This document shows positions 42,571-50,978 of a stretch of DNA of 64,000 bases, one piece after another. Made by a program: the position numbers and the translations under genes. Within the stretch, counting starts at the first letter, position 1, and each line of letters begins with the position of its first letter. The stretch covers positions 91,191-155,190 of the forward strand of contig JAZQDM010000028.1 in assembly GCA_045546775.1 (NCBI GenBank), in the 5' to 3' direction. The notes beneath the pieces are model-generated. The model worked only from the letters and a program-made list of their open reading frames with translations. It did not search any database and had not been told where the DNA came from. The DNA comes from RGIG3002 sp045546775. GTDB taxonomy: Bacteria; Bacillota; Clostridia; Lachnospirales; Lachnospiraceae.

Positions 42571-44172
42571 ATGAATCGTTTTTTTGAAAGAAAGATACTT
42601 GGAAAATTTGAGACGGATGCAAAGATTTTGCAGGAATACTGCGAAACAAACAGCGATTTGTGGGAAAAACAGACAGATAACAAAGGCTATCTTTTTGTGG
42701 GTTTGTTTATGGTGGAAAAATGGATGCCGTGGTTGACCCAAAAGCTTGTATTTGCAAAAGGACTGGAACAAAAAACAGGATGTAAACCGGTTGTGACGGA
42801 CTGGGAATACAATGCGGATTTGGAAAAATTGTACGCTTCTTACGGCATGGAATTTGTGTCCTTGAAAAAAGAAATGTTTGCAAGCCCTATGAGATGTTTG
42901 TATGGTCTTTTAAAAGCAGTCTCTTTTGTGCTTTTGAAAGGAACCGGCAAGGCGATGGTTTCCATGAAGTATAAGGATGCAAAAGTCGGTCAGTTTATGT
43001 ATGATACGATTATCCGCACGAACCAGGATATCTACACGATTCGGAATGCACGAAACAAAATTTGTTTCAAAAAAGTATGGACCACATATTGGTTTATGAG
43101 TACGCTAAACAAAATATACAAGAAATATTGCCCAACCCATTATGTGTTTGATGATTTGATTTATGACGAGGGCATGATTGTAGAGTATATGCGCAGCATG
43201 GGAACTACAGCAATCAATGGAACGATGGATAGTCGCCTTTTGCTCCCGGATTATACAAAAGAAACCGTATATTGGCCGGATTTTGACAAAGTGGTTATGG
43301 AGAAAGAATTGGCGGCTTTGTCGGAAGAAGATAAAAAGGACTATATCGAACGGGCACAAAAAGCTTTGGATGACCGTTTTCATGGAAGAAACGGGGATGC
43401 CAGAGACAGCAAAGCGGCTTTTACCGGAAAAAAGGAAGCAACGAGAGAAGAACTTACTTCTGTTATGGGGCTTGATCCGAAAAAGAAAAATGTTGTATTT
43501 TGCTCCCATACACTTTCTGAAAGCGCGCACCGATGCAGTGTGCAGGCGTATGAAGATACTTACACCTGGATGGAAGAAACGATGAAATTTGTGCGGGACA
43601 ATGACAGTGCAAACTGGATCATTAAAGTACATCCCGTTGCTGCATTGAAATACGGGGAAGGCAATGTGCTGGAATCGTTGTATGAAAAATACAAAAGTCC
43701 CAACCTGTTTCTTTTTCCGGACGAATATAACAGTGCACTCGTAGGAACGCTGGCAGATGTTGTGGTGACGATATACGGCAATGCGGGAAGTGAGTACAGT
43801 TGCCTTGGGATACCGGTTGTCTTGGCAGGAAAGTCGATTTATTCCGGTTGCGGCTATACGATAGATGCTTTTACAAGAGAGCAGTATGAAAAGGTTTTGA
43901 GCAATGTCAATGCGATAGAACCGATGACAAAAGAACAAACCGACACGGCAAAAATTATTTTCACTTATTTGAGTGGACGAATTAACCGGGATTTGGATTC
44001 GTTCAGCGAGGATATGATTGCGTGGAACTGGAAGTTCGATGCAGAAATGATGGCAGGACATTCGGTTCGTGAATTGAATTCGCAAGTCATGCAGTTCATT
44101 ATGAAATATTGTGAAACAAACGACATAAAAAATACGAAATGGTATCGAAACGGTAAAATGGAGTTAACATGA
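42571..44172 (+). CDS. Capsule_synth/KpsC-like GT-B protein, probable glycosyltransferase
   Basis: A 533-residue soluble protein without membrane helices. The last third looks like a GT-B donor domain: NVVFCSHTLSESAH, NWIIKVHPVAALKYGE near residue 350, DVVVTIYGNAGSEYSCLGIP near 395 and KSIYSGCGYT. A KxHP segment followed by a GS-E(Y/F) segment is the pattern of Capsule_synth (KpsC/KpsS, LipA/LipB) and CDP-glycerol transferase-type proteins. I cannot assign the donor; a CMP-activated nonulosonate is worth testing because its synthesis genes follow. The start is ATG 42571; GTG 42568 is an alternative. It overlaps the next gene by 4 bases. Confidence 0.62.
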   Translation: MNRFFERKILGKFETDAKILQEYCETNSDLWEKQTDNKGYLFVGLFMVEKWMPWLTQKLVFAKGLEQKTGCKPVVTDWEYNADLEKLYASYGMEFVSLKKEMFASPMRCLYGLLKAVSFVLLKGTGKAMVSMKYKDAKVGQFMYDTIIRTNQDIYTIRNARNKICFKKVWTTYWFMSTLNKIYKKYCPTHYVFDDLIYDEGMIVEYMRSMGTTAINGTMDSRLLLPDYTKETVYWPDFDKVVMEKELAALSEEDKKDYIERAQKALDDRFHGRNGDARDSKAAFTGKKEATREELTSVMGLDPKKKNVVFCSHTLSESAHRCSVQAYEDTYTWMEETMKFVRDNDSANWIIKVHPVAALKYGEGNVLESLYEKYKSPNLFLFPDEYNSALVGTLADVVVTIYGNAGSEYSCLGIPVVLAGKSIYSGCGYTIDAFTREQYEKVLSNVNAIEPMTKEQTDTAKIIFTYLSGRINRDLDSFSEDMIAWNWKFDAEMMAGHSVRELNSQVMQFIMKYCETNDIKNTKWYRNGKMELT

Positions 44173-44984
44173 AAATTACGGTAATTACACCTACATGGAA
44201 TCAGGCTCAGTTTATAAGAGACACAATGGAATCCGTAGTAAATCAGACGTATCAGAATATCGAATATATTATTGTGGATAATTGTTCGGACGACGGAACA
44301 GAAGCGATTGTCAGGGAATATATGGAACGGTATCCGTATATTGTCTACGTCAGGGAAAAAGACAAAGGTCAGGCAGATGCCATCAACAAAGGCCTTTTGC
44401 GGGCAACCGGCGATATTGTCTGCTGGATTAATTCGGATGATTTTTATTACAGCAATACCGTGTTTGAAAACGTGGTGGAGGCTTTTAAAAACGGTGACAC
44501 AAATGTGCTTGTCGGAGATGGGTATTATTGCGATAAGGAAGGCAATTTTACCGAGCCAATTCCATGCAATCGAAAAGTGCCCCGCTGGGTACTGGCAAGG
44601 TGGTATTATATATTGCAGCCTGCCGTATTTTGGAGGAGGCAGGATGACTTGCTTTTGGACATGCAGTACACTTACGTATTTGACTGGAAATTTTTTACGA
44701 AGCTTCAGGAAAAATACGAGTTTACTTTTACCGAACAATGTTTTGCAGCGTACCGCATGTATGAAGATAATAAGACAGGCTTGGACAATGCAGCGAGAAA
44801 ACGGGAAATATACCTTTTGCAAAAAGAGATAAAAGCAAGTAAAATGAACACAGCATGGTGTCATTTTGTTTACAAAGTATATATACGCTCGGAAGAGACC
44901 GGAAAGGCAGGAACGAAAAAAATCGTAAATATTCTGAGTCGTATACTCTTTCATATTACAGGAAAAAGAATTTGTAGTTTTTAG
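44169..44984 (+). CDS. Glycosyltransferase family 2 (WcaA-like)
   Basis: GT-A glycosyltransferase of 271 residues: ITVITPTWNQAQFIRDTMES, VDNCSDDGTEAIV, EKDKGQADAINKG and CWINSDD (metal site). It starts in an ATGA overlap with the stop of the Capsule_synth-like gene. It is close in pattern to the GT2 proteins at 39964 and 62234. Its stop overlaps the AGGAGG that serves the NeuB-type gene. Donor unknown. Confidence 0.87.
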   Translation: MKITVITPTWNQAQFIRDTMESVVNQTYQNIEYIIVDNCSDDGTEAIVREYMERYPYIVYVREKDKGQADAINKGLLRATGDIVCWINSDDFYYSNTVFENVVEAFKNGDTNVLVGDGYYCDKEGNFTEPIPCNRKVPRWVLARWYYILQPAVFWRRQDDLLLDMQYTYVFDWKFFTKLQEKYEFTFTEQCFAAYRMYEDNKTGLDNAARKREIYLLQKEIKASKMNTAWCHFVYKVYIRSEETGKAGTKKIVNILSRILFHITGKRICSF

Positions 44985-44996
44985 GAGGATAGTTTT

Positions 44997-45869
44997 ATGA
45001 CATACGAAAAACCATATGTAATTGCCGAAGCAGGCTGTAATCACAAAGGTGATATGGAAATTGCAAAGGAATTGATTAAAGTAGCCGCTATGTTTTGTAA
45101 AGCAGATGCGATTAAATTCCAAAAGAGAAATAATAAAGAATTGTTGACCGAGGAACAATACAATGCGCCGCACCCAAATCCGGCAAATTCGTACGGCGAT
45201 ACTTACGGTGCGCACAGAGAGTATTTGGAATTCACATTGGAACAGCATGCACAGTTGAAAAAATGGTGTGAGGAGTTTGGCATCACGTATGCTACGTCCG
45301 TTTGGGATATGACATCCGCACAGGAAATCGCATCTTTAAAACCGGAATTCATCAAAATTCCTTCAGCATGCAACAACCATTATGACATGTTGCAGTGGTT
45401 GTGTGACAACTACGAAGGCGAAATTCAGATTTCCCTCGGAATGACCACACACGAAGAAGAAAAAGAATTGATTGACTTGTTCGTAAAAAACGGAAGGAAT
45501 AAAGATTTGGTTATTTATAACTGTACATCCGGCTATCCGGTACCGTTTGAAGATGTATGCTTGTTAGAAATCAAACGTATTAAAGAAGCGTATGGTGATA
45601 TTGTAAAGAAAATCGGTTTTTCCGGACACCACTTAGGCATTGCGGTTGACGTTGCAGCGTATACGTTGGGAGCTTCCGTTGTGGAGAGACATTACACCCT
45701 TGACCGTACGTGGAAGGGCACAGACCATGCCGCATCTTTAGAACCGGATGGTGTTAGAAAACTTGTGAGAAACTTGAATTCCACATACAAAGCACTCACA
45801 TATAAGAGCACAGAAGTGCTTCCGATTGAGCAGGTACAGAGAGATAAATTGAAATACAGAAAACATTAA
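44997..45869 (+). CDS. neuB: NeuB-type nonulosonate (phosphate) synthase lacking the SAF domain
   Basis: A PEP-dependent sialic-acid-synthase family TIM barrel. IAEAGCNHKGD starts the barrel, IKFQKRN follows, and SGHHLGIAVDVAAYTLGA with VVERHYTLDR carries the metal-binding histidine region. The protein ends at residue 290, soon after the barrel, whereas NeuB, PseI and LegI are about 335-350 residues with a C-terminal SAF (antifreeze-like) domain that closes over the partner's active site. The next gene fuses a CMP transferase with a KdsC-type phosphatase, suggesting the product is a 9-phosphate such as KDN-9-P from mannose-6-P. AGGAGG (44983-44988) sits 8 bases before ATG 44997. The exact substrate is inference. 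Confidence 0.82.
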   Translation: MTYEKPYVIAEAGCNHKGDMEIAKELIKVAAMFCKADAIKFQKRNNKELLTEEQYNAPHPNPANSYGDTYGAHREYLEFTLEQHAQLKKWCEEFGITYATSVWDMTSAQEIASLKPEFIKIPSACNNHYDMLQWLCDNYEGEIQISLGMTTHEEEKELIDLFVKNGRNKDLVIYNCTSGYPVPFEDVCLLEIKRIKEAYGDIVKKIGFSGHHLGIAVDVAAYTLGASVVERHYTLDRTWKGTDHAASLEPDGVRKLVRNLNSTYKALTYKSTEVLPIEQVQRDKLKYRKH

Positions 45870-45886
45870 TTTCAAGGAGATAAGGC

Positions 45887-47068
45887 ATGAATGTAGCATT
45901 TATACCGGTTCGCGGAGGAAGTAAATCCATTCCGCTCAAAAATATCCGTCCTATGTGTGGCAAACCGTTAGTATACTGGACGGTGAAAGCGGCTTGTGAC
46001 TGCGAAAAAATCGATAAAGTATATGTTGCAACAGACAGTGAAAAAATCAAAGAGACGGTGGAGTCTTTTCAGATGGAAAAAGTGGAGGTTGTCGGACGCA
46101 GTGCGGAATCGGCTTCGGATACCGCTTCCACGGAAAGTGCCATGTTAGAGTTTGCACAGGGCAGACAGTTTGACAATATTGTGCTTATCCAGGCTACCTC
46201 ACCTTTGCTTCAAGGACAGGATTTGGAGAAAGGCTTTGCGCTTTTTGAGGAGGAAGACACAGACAGTGTGTTGTCCGTTGTGCGTCAAAAAAGATTTCAT
46301 TGGCAGACCGATGAAAAAGGCTATGTTTCTCCGACAAATTATGATGTGTTCCACAGACCGAGACGGCAGGAATTTGATGGTTATCTTGTAGAAAACGGTG
46401 CATTTTATATTACATCCCGCAAAGATTTGCTGGAAAGTAAAAATCGCGTGTCCGGTAAGATAAAAGCAGTGGAGATGTGTGAAGATTCATTTTTTGAAAT
46501 CGATGAGCCCAGTGATTGGTTGATTATCGAAGCTCTTATGCGCAAAAACGACTTTGGTTGTGAGGACGAAGAACGTGTTCGTAAAAAAGTGGAAAAAATA
46601 AAAATTTTCCTTACCGATTGTGACGGCTGCATGACGGATGCAGGTATGTTTTACACAGAAAACGGCGATGAAATCAAAAAATTCAGTGCTAAGGACGGTA
46701 TGGCAATCCGCATTTTGCGGGAGCAGGGAATCATTACCGGTATTGTGACAGGTGAAGATGTAAAGCTGGTACGCCGCAGAGCAGAAAAGCTGAAAATGAA
46801 TGAGATACATTGTGGTATCTCCAATAAACTTGCGGTTGTGGAAGCGATTTGCAAAAAATACGGCTATACAATGGAAAACGTTGCTTATGTGGGCGATGAT
46901 ATCAACGATGTGGAAGTGTTAAAGGCAGCAGGACTCAGCTTTAGTATTGCCGATGCCGTGGAGGAAACAAAAGCTGTGGCAGATTACGTTACAACAAGAA
47001 AAGGCGGAGATGCAGCAATCCGCGAGATCGTAGATAAATTTTTTGCCACAGAAGTATCATTTCAGTAA
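45887..47068 (+). CDS. neuA: Bifunctional CMP-nonulosonate cytidylyltransferase / KdsC-type HAD phosphatase
   Basis: A fusion of two enzymes of nonulosonate metabolism, 393 residues. Residues 1 to about 225 are an acylneuraminate cytidylyltransferase: FIPVRGGSKSIPLKNI (CTP loop), GKPLVYWTV, QATSPLL and ENGAFYIT. From about residue 235 there is a KdsC/YrbI-like HAD domain: FLTDCDGCMTDAGM (the DxD nucleophile, near residue 243), GIVTGED, and VGDDINDVEVLKAAG. The phosphatase would release a free sugar acid from its phosphate and the other half would activate it with CTP. The same domain order occurs in vertebrate CMAS. It follows the SAF-less NeuB-type gene by 17 bases. Confidence 0.88.
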   Translation: MNVAFIPVRGGSKSIPLKNIRPMCGKPLVYWTVKAACDCEKIDKVYVATDSEKIKETVESFQMEKVEVVGRSAESASDTASTESAMLEFAQGRQFDNIVLIQATSPLLQGQDLEKGFALFEEEDTDSVLSVVRQKRFHWQTDEKGYVSPTNYDVFHRPRRQEFDGYLVENGAFYITSRKDLLESKNRVSGKIKAVEMCEDSFFEIDEPSDWLIIEALMRKNDFGCEDEERVRKKVEKIKIFLTDCDGCMTDAGMFYTENGDEIKKFSAKDGMAIRILREQGIITGIVTGEDVKLVRRRAEKLKMNEIHCGISNKLAVVEAICKKYGYTMENVAYVGDDINDVEVLKAAGLSFSIADAVEETKAVADYVTTRKGGDAAIREIVDKFFATEVSFQ

Positions 47069-47089
47069 TTGGAACAGGGAAGTTTAAGT

Positions 47090-48490
47090 ATGTTATTTTC
47101 ATCAACGGAATTTTTATTTTTGTTTTTGCCGGTAGTGTTGCTTTTGTATTACAACCCGTTATGGAAAGGGCGGACGTTTCGAAATGTTTGCCTGTTTGTT
47201 CTCAGTATAGGTTTTTATGCATGGGGCGAGCCGGTGTTCGTATTTGTCATGCTGTTGTCCATATTCTTAAATTGGGTGGCAGGTATACAAATAGAAAAGA
47301 GCAACCCCAAAAGAAAAAAATGGATTATGGGCTCTGCGGTCGTGTTTGATCTCGGATTGCTGTTTGTGTTCAAATATCTCACGTTTGTTATGAAAAATAT
47401 AAGTAGTGCAGTTGGAAACGGACAGTGGGAAGTGAAGGAAATTGCCTTGCCGATAGGCATTTCCTTTTTTACTTTTCAAATACTGTCCTATGTTTTTGAC
47501 GTATACTACGGCAAAACAAAAGCACAGAAAAATATAATGAATTTAGGATTGTATATATCTATGTTTCCACAGTTGGTGGCTGGACCGATTGTCCGCTATG
47601 AGGATGTGGCAGAGCAGCTGGTAACAAGAAAAGAAACGTGGGAGGAATTTGCAGACGGTGTCCGCAGATTTATATACGGTCTCGGAAAAAAAGTAATATT
47701 GTCCAATCAGATGGCGATTATGGCAGACCGGGCATTTGAATTGAACGGAGCGGATGCGTTGTCAGTCAGTATGGCGTGGCTCGGTGCAATTACGTACACG
47801 TTACAGATTTATTTTGATTTTTCTGGTTACTCGGATATGGCAATCGGTCTTGGAAAAATGTTTGGTTTTCGTTTTCCGGAAAACTTCCGATTCCCATATA
47901 TTGCAAACAGTATCACGGATTTTTGGCGTAGATGGCATATTTCTTTGAGTAGTTGGTTTCGTGATTATGTGTATATACCGCTTGGAGGAAACCGGGTAGG
48001 TGCAGCAAAGCAGATTCGTAATATGTTTGTTGTATGGCTCTTTACCGGAATTTGGCATGGTGCAAACTGGACGTTTATTTTGTGGGGGCTTATGTATTTT
48101 GTCCTCCTGATGCTGGAGAAATATACCCCGATTGTGAAAAAACTCGGAAAACTGTCCCATTTGTACACAATGGTGTTTGTAATTGTTTGTTGGGTCGTTT
48201 TTCGTGCGGAAACGGTATCAGCGGCCGGAAATTACATAGCGGCGATGTTTGGCATCGGAGCCGGTGCAGTATTGGATGAAGCATTTGTATTCTTTTTAAA
48301 CAACTACAAAGTATTGCTCGCATTTGCGGTGCTGATGTGTTGCCCATGGATTGATTATGTAAAGAAAAAAGCAAAGAACGAAATGTTGTGGGAAGTAGGT
48401 AGAGCAGTTTTGCAGATTGCTATTTTGCTTATCAGCGTCAGTTATTTGCTGCGCAGCACATATAATCCGTTTATTTATTTTAACTTTTAA
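47090..48490 (+). CDS. MBOAT family polysaccharide O-acyltransferase, copy 2
   Basis: A second AlgI/DltB-like enzyme, 466 residues: LFSSTEFLFLFLPVVLLLYY at the start, FWRRWHISLSSWFRDYVY and IPLGGNRVG in the middle, GIWHGANWTFILWG with the active histidine. ATG 47090 follows AGGGAAG with 7 bases spacing and begins the conserved start; the TTG at 47069 is next to the previous stop and has no site. The SGNH/AlgX-like partner is next (48508). It follows the nonulosonate genes, so O-acetylation of a nonulosonate-containing glycan is possible. Confidence 0.92.
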   Translation: MLFSSTEFLFLFLPVVLLLYYNPLWKGRTFRNVCLFVLSIGFYAWGEPVFVFVMLLSIFLNWVAGIQIEKSNPKRKKWIMGSAVVFDLGLLFVFKYLTFVMKNISSAVGNGQWEVKEIALPIGISFFTFQILSYVFDVYYGKTKAQKNIMNLGLYISMFPQLVAGPIVRYEDVAEQLVTRKETWEEFADGVRRFIYGLGKKVILSNQMAIMADRAFELNGADALSVSMAWLGAITYTLQIYFDFSGYSDMAIGLGKMFGFRFPENFRFPYIANSITDFWRRWHISLSSWFRDYVYIPLGGNRVGAAKQIRNMFVVWLFTGIWHGANWTFILWGLMYFVLLMLEKYTPIVKKLGKLSHLYTMVFVIVCWVVFRAETVSAAGNYIAAMFGIGAGAVLDEAFVFFLNNYKVLLAFAVLMCCPWIDYVKKKAKNEMLWEVGRAVLQIAILLISVSYLLRSTYNPFIYFNF

Positions 48491-48507
48491 ACGCAAGGAG
48501 AAAGGTT

Positions 48508-49908
48508 ATGAAAGGGAAAAAGAGTATTTCCTATATACCGGCAGTGTTTTTTTGTCTGTTCACAATCGGCATGTTTTTCATGATAGGTGCACAGTTTTTT
48601 ATAAAAAATATATTGATAGACCGCATGCGTATGAAAAATGTCATTACGGATTTGTGTGTGACAGGTTGGGGAACCGAGTATGAGCAGGTTGATGTAGATT
48701 GGCAACAGTTGTATCCGTATGGGGAAGCAGACGCCTTAGGACAAGCAGAACAAGATGTAACGGCTGAAAACGCACAGAAAGACGACTACATTGGACTGTA
48801 TGATAAAGTGGAGCAAAAAATTAATACATACAAGGCCAAATTTTTATCCTTAAAAAATAACATTACGGATTACTCATCTGATTTTCTGCCCTTTGGTATT
48901 GCGTTACAGTCGGTGAGTGGTGCGTTTGATTCTTTTATTGGAAATCGTATGGTTGATGCGCAAAATTTCTTTTTTTACACCGATAATGGAGGCGTAGTAG
49001 TGCGTTCTCCGTTTGCTTCTGAAGAAGTGACAGAGGATGGGGAAATCACACAAATTGCATCCGATATAGAAAATCTGGATAGTTATCTTTGTGCAGCGGA
49101 TATTCCGTTTTTGTATGTGCAGACGCCGGTAAAGGAAAATAAATATGACGAGGCGTATGTGCAAAAATATGGAGAAAACGCGTATAACCAAAATGCGGAC
49201 CGGTTGTTGTATCATTTAGGGCAGAAACAAATTTCCTATTTGGATTTGCGACAATCGCTCTTTGAAGATGAGAAAGATTTTTACAGCATGTTCTATTTGG
49301 GGGACGGGCACTGGAATGTACATGGTGGATTGTGGGCAACCGATGTAATTTCCGCTTATCTTGCTCAAAATTGCGATATGAATTATATGCCGGAATATTT
49401 ACAAGAGGATAAGTACGAAAGCGTCCTTTATGAAAACTGGTATATGGGTGTGGATGGGCATGAAGTGACTCTCGCTAATTTGCCGAGAGAAGATTTTGAA
49501 TTGCTTTTGCCTGCTTTTGAAACAAATTATCATCTGAACATACCGACACTTGACGGTATTGTGACGGATGGCAGTTTTGAGGAAGTGATGTTTGATTATG
49601 GAGCGCTTCGGGAAAAGAGCTATTACGTGAATCCGGGCGGTGCATATCTGTATTCCAAACCGCCTTTGATTCAGCTGCAAAATACAACAAAAACAGTCGC
49701 AAATAAAGGAAAACGAGTGCTTCTGCTGCGCGATTCTTTTGGTGCGGTAGTGATTCCTTATCTTACTACCCAGTATGAGTATGTGGATGCCATTGTGCCG
49801 GAAAAATTTGATGGCAATTTAAAAGACTACATACAGCAAACGAAGCCGGATGTAGTCATTATGATGTACAGTGGTTATGGAATAGAAAATTGGCATAAAA
49901 TTTGGTAA
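48508..49908 (+). CDS. AlgJ/AlgX-like SGNH acetyltransferase partner of MBOAT 2
   Basis: A 466-residue protein with one N-terminal membrane anchor (about residues 8-30) and a large extracellular domain. GDGHWNVHG near residue 266 gives the DxHW motif and LLLRDSFGAVV near residue 408 gives the nucleophile serine in the GDSF-like position; this order (DxH before Ser) is that of AlgJ, AlgX and PatB-like acetyltransferases. It differs from the partners of the other two MBOATs, where Ser comes first. The coding region ends at 49908, directly against the stop codon of the minus-strand gene. It is the last gene of its operon and no hairpin terminator follows. Confidence 0.8.
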   Translation: MKGKKSISYIPAVFFCLFTIGMFFMIGAQFFIKNILIDRMRMKNVITDLCVTGWGTEYEQVDVDWQQLYPYGEADALGQAEQDVTAENAQKDDYIGLYDKVEQKINTYKAKFLSLKNNITDYSSDFLPFGIALQSVSGAFDSFIGNRMVDAQNFFFYTDNGGVVVRSPFASEEVTEDGEITQIASDIENLDSYLCAADIPFLYVQTPVKENKYDEAYVQKYGENAYNQNADRLLYHLGQKQISYLDLRQSLFEDEKDFYSMFYLGDGHWNVHGGLWATDVISAYLAQNCDMNYMPEYLQEDKYESVLYENWYMGVDGHEVTLANLPREDFELLLPAFETNYHLNIPTLDGIVTDGSFEEVMFDYGALREKSYYVNPGGAYLYSKPPLIQLQNTTKTVANKGKRVLLLRDSFGAVVIPYLTTQYEYVDAIVPEKFDGNLKDYIQQTKPDVVIMMYSGYGIENWHKIW

Positions 49909-50976
49909 TCAGAGATTTGGAACGAGTTGCTCATATTGTTCCAAATCCAGGTTCCAACTTTCATAGGCAGCATTTTGGCGCTTGTCTTCAAAAGCATAAT
50001 TTGTACATAAATAATCGGATATATATCCGGTTATTTTTTTTGCGCCGGAATAGTTGACATGCAAAATGTCCATATAATCTGTTTGAGGGTCAAAGTCAAG
50101 CTGTGTATACAATTCCTTTTCGTTAAAATCAATGAGCGGAATATGATAATAATCGGCAAGTGCCTGCATTGCGTTGTGCTGTGCGGAGGAAAAAGTACCA
50201 TCGCATCGCGGTGTTTTGATGAGGATGAGAGAAATATCATTTTCTGCACATAATGTTGCAATTTTGTCCAAATATTCCACCATCAAAGCATGCGGCACGG
50301 CTGGTTCGATACTTGTATCCATTTCGAAACCTTCAAAATCAGATGGCTCTACAATGGTTACCGGGAAAAAGCCTTTCAGCACATTGGCTTTGTCCTTTGC
50401 AAAGTGCGTAAAATCTTCTGCAGACAGTTCGCTCCAACGGGAGTGATAATAAAAAAACGGAAAGAAATAATCCCGCATACTGTGTTCGGCGTCCAAAGAA
50501 CAAAGAGTGCTTATCGCTTCTAGTTTTACCTCGGACCAATGCATAAAATCAAAAGATTTGTGAACAAACTCGGCGGAAGTATTTATGGGAGAGTCGCTGT
50601 AACTGTACAAAAACATCAAATCGAGGAATATTACTTTAGGTTTTTGATAACGAAGACTTTCCTGCAACAAATAATACGTAACAAAGAGTCCCTGCTGTTC
50701 GGTGCCTAAGTTGTAAGAGGTGATACCTGTTTCGGCGTAAATTTGCATAGGAGAAATCGCGGATACAACCTGGCTGCTTCCGATAATCAGTACGTCCAAA
50801 GAGTTTTCTTCCAGCTCATATAAACCTTCCACAACGGCAGTGGGTGCCCATGCCTCTGTATATTTGGGCACGATAATAGGTGTAATAAGTGCAATTACAA
50901 CACAGAGCGAAGCGAGAAGACATCCAAATTTACAAAAGAAGAAAAAGAGTGGTTTTAGGTTTTCTTTTTGTATCAT
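49909..50976 (-). CDS. Membrane-anchored SGNH-type protein, partner of MBOAT 3
   Basis: A 355-residue protein with an N-terminal membrane helix (about residues 12-35) and an extracellular SGNH-like domain: LIIGSSQVVSAISP near residue 65 carries the nucleophile serine, and DILHVNYSGAKKI near residue 310 gives the Asp-His pair. LDLMFLY and LILIKTPR fit the internal strands of the fold. It starts 2 bases after the MBOAT stop on the same strand, so the two form one operon. The order Ser first, DxxH last matches the partner at 32450 rather than the AlgX-like one at 48508. It should deliver acyl groups to an outer glycan. Confidence 0.75.
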   Translation of the reverse strand: MIQKENLKPLFFFFCKFGCLLASLCVVIALITPIIVPKYTEAWAPTAVVEGLYELEENSLDVLIIGSSQVVSAISPMQIYAETGITSYNLGTEQQGLFVTYYLLQESLRYQKPKVIFLDLMFLYSYSDSPINTSAEFVHKSFDFMHWSEVKLEAISTLCSLDAEHSMRDYFFPFFYYHSRWSELSAEDFTHFAKDKANVLKGFFPVTIVEPSDFEGFEMDTSIEPAVPHALMVEYLDKIATLCAENDISLILIKTPRCDGTFSSAQHNAMQALADYYHIPLIDFNEKELYTQLDFDPQTDYMDILHVNYSGAKKITGYISDYLCTNYAFEDKRQNAAYESWNLDLEQYEQLVPNL

Positions 50977-50978
50977 TG

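Noticed and set aside
43105..45248. Long minus-strand frames (326 and 427 residues) opposite the Capsule_synth-like, GT2 and NeuB genes.
   Set aside because: Composition and position match antisense shadows of conserved + strand genes, and they overlap each other and cross gene boundaries.
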